Shown here one piece after another: positions 5,119 to 6,659 of a stretch of 6,659 nucleotides of DNA. Source of the DNA: Balneolia bacterium. Lineage in GTDB: Bacteria; Bacteroidota; Rhodothermia; Balneolales; Cyclonatronaceae. Made by a program: the position numbers and the translations under genes. The stretch is from positions 1 through 6,659 of the forward strand of contig PXAI01000092.1 of the NCBI GenBank assembly GCA_003567135.1. Reading direction: 5' to 3'. The stretch's first letter is position 1. Every line of letters starts with the position of its first letter. The notes below the pieces were generated by a model. It saw only the letters and a program-made list of their open reading frames with translations. It was not told the DNA's origin and did no database searches.

Positions 5119-6264
5119 TCACCCAAATCTGTCCGCCAAACGATTGATCAGATAGCCGCTTTCTTTCAGCGCCTGCGGGGCGAAGTTTCCGAAGAAGTCT
5201 GATACTTCTTCAAATTCTTTGATGAAGGCTTCCTTGTCGCCGCCGGAGATCATTTCGGAGAGGGCTTTATGGTGTTCCAGGAAATCGCGGAGCAGGCTGG
5301 TTCGTTCCTCGTCGGATAGCACGATATCGGCGTAGAGTTCGGCATCCTGGGCGAAAATACGGCCGGTCATCATTAGCTCGGCGCGGTAAATAGGGCTGCT
5401 GAAATCGAGCATATCTTCCGGGCGCAGATCGTGGCGGTTCATGAACGAGCCGTGGAGCAGGGCGATAAAGTGGCGCAATCCCTGAATCAGATGCATGGAG
5501 CGGTCGTGCTGTTCGGCGTTTACTTTTTTGATGCGCATGCCCCAAAGCCGGAACTGATCGAGCAGCCATTTCGTGCTTTTGGAGTGTTCGCCTTCGCACA
5601 CGATCATTACCTGCTTGGAGAGATTCGGAACATCAGGTCCGTGCATGGGATGCAGGCCAAGAACCGGGCCGTCGTGATATTCCTGCATCAGATTGAGGTA
5701 GGCGCTTTTCAAACTGGTGAAATCGGCGAGAATCTGATCTTTGCTGAGCATCGGGCCAATTTTGCGGATCACGTTCGCGGTGTGGTTAATCGGTACGGTG
5801 ATGATCACCGCGTCGGCTCCGCGGATGAGTTCATCTGCGCGGTTCCAGTCGTTTTTGTCGAGGCAGCGCACGTGATGACCGCTTCGGGTGCTCATGGTTT
5901 GATAGAGGCGTCCCATCCCGCCGGCGCCGCCGACGTAGAGAATGGTTTTCGGGGAATCGCCTGCCATCGGGAAGGTGCTGTCCGACTGCCGCGCCCTGGA
6001 TGATCCGAAAATCATCCGCAGAAAGTCTTCTGCCCATTCCGGATCAAGGCCCTTTTCCACGGCCTGATCGCGGAACCGTTTCACTTTTTCATCTTCACGC
6101 GCAGAAACGTAGACCGGGATTTTCTCTTTCAGCTTATTTTGCGTTACCTGATCCACAAGATCCCTGCGCCGGGAAAGGAGGTCGAGCATCCGGGAATCGA
6201 TATCGTCGATCTCACGACGCAACGCATCCATCCCGCCGGATTTTTTTTTACTATTTGAATTCAT
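5119..6264 (-). CDS. tyrA: Bifunctional chorismate mutase / prephenate dehydrogenase
   Basis: The enzyme converts chorismate to prephenate and then, with NAD+, to 4-hydroxyphenylpyruvate for tyrosine synthesis in the cytoplasm. It has 381 residues, close to E. coli TyrA (373), and follows it from end to end. The AroQ-type mutase domain spans about 12-92 and keeps R16, R33, K44, R56 and E57, equivalent to R11, R28, K39, R51 and E52 of the E. coli PheA mutase. The dehydrogenase spans about 105-378, with NAD-binding VGGAGGMG (111-118), K186, catalytic H205 in GLHPMHGPD, R294 in SSPIYR and R302 in GRIFAQD (E. coli K178, H197, R286, R294). No C-terminal ACT domain is present. The start is ATG at 6264; M12 is an alternative, and nine consecutive A lie between them. 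No Shine-Dalgarno sequence is seen. This fusion is best known from gammaproteobacteria, so transfer is possible. Confidence 0.95.
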   Translation of the reverse strand: MNSNSKKKSGGMDALRREIDDIDSRMLDLLSRRRDLVDQVTQNKLKEKIPVYVSAREDEKVKRFRDQAVEKGLDPEWAEDFLRMIFGSSRARQSDSTFPMAGDSPKTILYVGGAGGMGRLYQTMSTRSGHHVRCLDKNDWNRADELIRGADAVIITVPINHTANVIRKIGPMLSKDQILADFTSLKSAYLNLMQEYHDGPVLGLHPMHGPDVPNLSKQVMIVCEGEHSKSTKWLLDQFRLWGMRIKKVNAEQHDRSMHLIQGLRHFIALLHGSFMNRHDLRPEDMLDFSSPIYRAELMMTGRIFAQDAELYADIVLSDEERTSLLRDFLEHHKALSEMISGGDKEAFIKEFEEVSDFFGNFAPQALKESGYLINRLADRFG

Positions 6265-6300
6265 CTGCTGTGGTTGATTAGCACTTTATTTGCGGTCAAA

Positions 6301-6330
6301 ATAATACGGATCGGGTTGAATTGCTGTAAA
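6301..6330 (-). promoter_or_regulatory. tyrA: Candidate sigma-70-like promoter of tyrA
   Basis: On the minus strand TTTACA (6330-6325) and TATTAT (6306-6301) match 5/6 in each box with an 18-bp spacer. The start point would be near 6294, about 30 nt before the ATG. It lies in the 110-bp gap after the integrase gene, so tyrA probably does not depend on read-through from it. Confidence 0.45.
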
Positions 6331-6374
6331 AATTCACCGAATTAGTCGGGGCAGGCTTTGGAGAATCATCCGGG

Positions 6375-6659
6375 CTAATTAAGCAAGTCGGCCGGGCTTT
6401 TGACTGCAAGGCTGCCCATTTTGAGTACGTGTGTGTAGATCATGGTAGTTGATACATCTTTATGCCCCAGCAGTTCCTGCACGGTTCGGATATCGTAGCC
6501 GGATTGCAGCAAATGCGTGGCAAAAGAGTGGCGGAATGTGTGAGAGGTAACCCGTTTAGTACAGCCAGCCTTTTTAACAGCCGATTTCAAATGACGCGAC
6601 ACAAATGACGTTGATACATGATAACGGTGTCTGAACCCAGTTCGTGGTTCTTTGGAAAT
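6375..6659 (-). CDS. Tyrosine recombinase, integron-integrase-like, C-terminal part only
   Basis: Ninety-four codons plus a TAG stop are visible; the 5' part lies past the right edge and no start is in the window. The visible part is the catalytic end of a tyrosine site-specific recombinase. It has HTFRH (second catalytic Arg codon 6533-6531), LGH (catalytic His codon 6464-6462) and the nucleophile Tyr in MIYTHV (codon 6437-6435). The stretch GYDIRTVQELLGHKDVSTTM, the ending KSPADLL and an upstream RTGFRHRYHV resemble IntI integrases, which insert and excise gene cassettes at attI and attC sites. The additional domain that separates IntI from XerC/XerD would lie near or beyond the edge, so a Xer-like or phage-type recombinase is not fully excluded. 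Cassettes, if any, are expected off-window beyond the integrase 5' end. Confidence 0.8.
   Translation of the reverse strand: MSKEPRTGFRHRYHVSTSFVSRHLKSAVKKAGCTKRVTSHTFRHSFATHLLQSGYDIRTVQELLGHKDVSTTMIYTHVLKMGSLAVKSPADLLN

Noticed and set aside
4871..5155. 94-codon open frame on the plus strand after sodA
   Set aside because: It is a translation of simple repeats (recurring KTHHSSL) and follows directly on the sodA terminator with no ribosome-binding site.
5431..6003. 190-codon open frame on the plus strand
   Set aside because: It is antisense to tyrA, whose catalytic residues are all conserved; it is a by-product of the minus-strand codon pattern.
6328..6349. Terminator for the integrase gene on the minus strand
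   Set aside because: CCGA/TCGG arms of only 4 bp followed by a short T-run four bases later are too weak to call, and the T-run overlaps the better-supported tyrA -35 box.

Overview
The window looks like a chromosomal segment of moderate GC content from the Bacteroidota / Rhodothermota / Balneolota side of the tree. Three things suggest this: a secreted lysyl-endopeptidase-type protease with CARDB-like and choice-of-anchor-J-like modules; 8-base matches to the Bacteroidota -7 promoter consensus TAnnTTTG in front of two genes; and little Shine-Dalgarno signal at most starts (sodA is an exception). The placement is an inference; no rRNA or marker gene is present.

Layout. 1-2016 (minus): 5' two thirds or so of a large secreted serine endoprotease, running off the left edge. 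2017-2160: spacer with a hairpin just after the next gene. 2161-3609 (minus): SthA-like FAD pyridine nucleotide-disulfide oxidoreductase lacking the redox cysteine pair. 3610-4197: 588-bp divergent intergenic region. It holds the sthA leader, a 236-bp MITE-like element with 19-bp perfect terminal inverted repeats and TTAA ends, and the sodA control region with a long inverted repeat around a candidate promoter. 4198-4806 (plus): Mn-type superoxide dismutase with a clear terminator. 4870-5118: gap full of simple repeats, including nine tandem 7-bp units in a 21-bp higher order. 5119-6264 (minus): bifunctional chorismate mutase/prephenate dehydrogenase (TyrA) of the enterobacterial fusion type. 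6375-6659 (minus): C-terminal catalytic end of a tyrosine recombinase most like integron integrases, running off the right edge.

How the parts relate. SthA and SodA are divergently transcribed and both concern redox balance (NADPH/NADH interconversion, superoxide removal), but no operon links them and the MITE-like element sits between their promoters. TyrA supplies 4-hydroxyphenylpyruvate for tyrosine and appears to have its own promoter just downstream of the integrase. The integrase is the best hint of something larger: if it is a true IntI, its attI site and any cassette array lie beyond the right edge, because cassettes normally sit on the 5' side of intI. No undescribed system is proven here. 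The best leads are the MITE-like element, the sodA control region, the clustered 21-bp-period repeats and the integrase.
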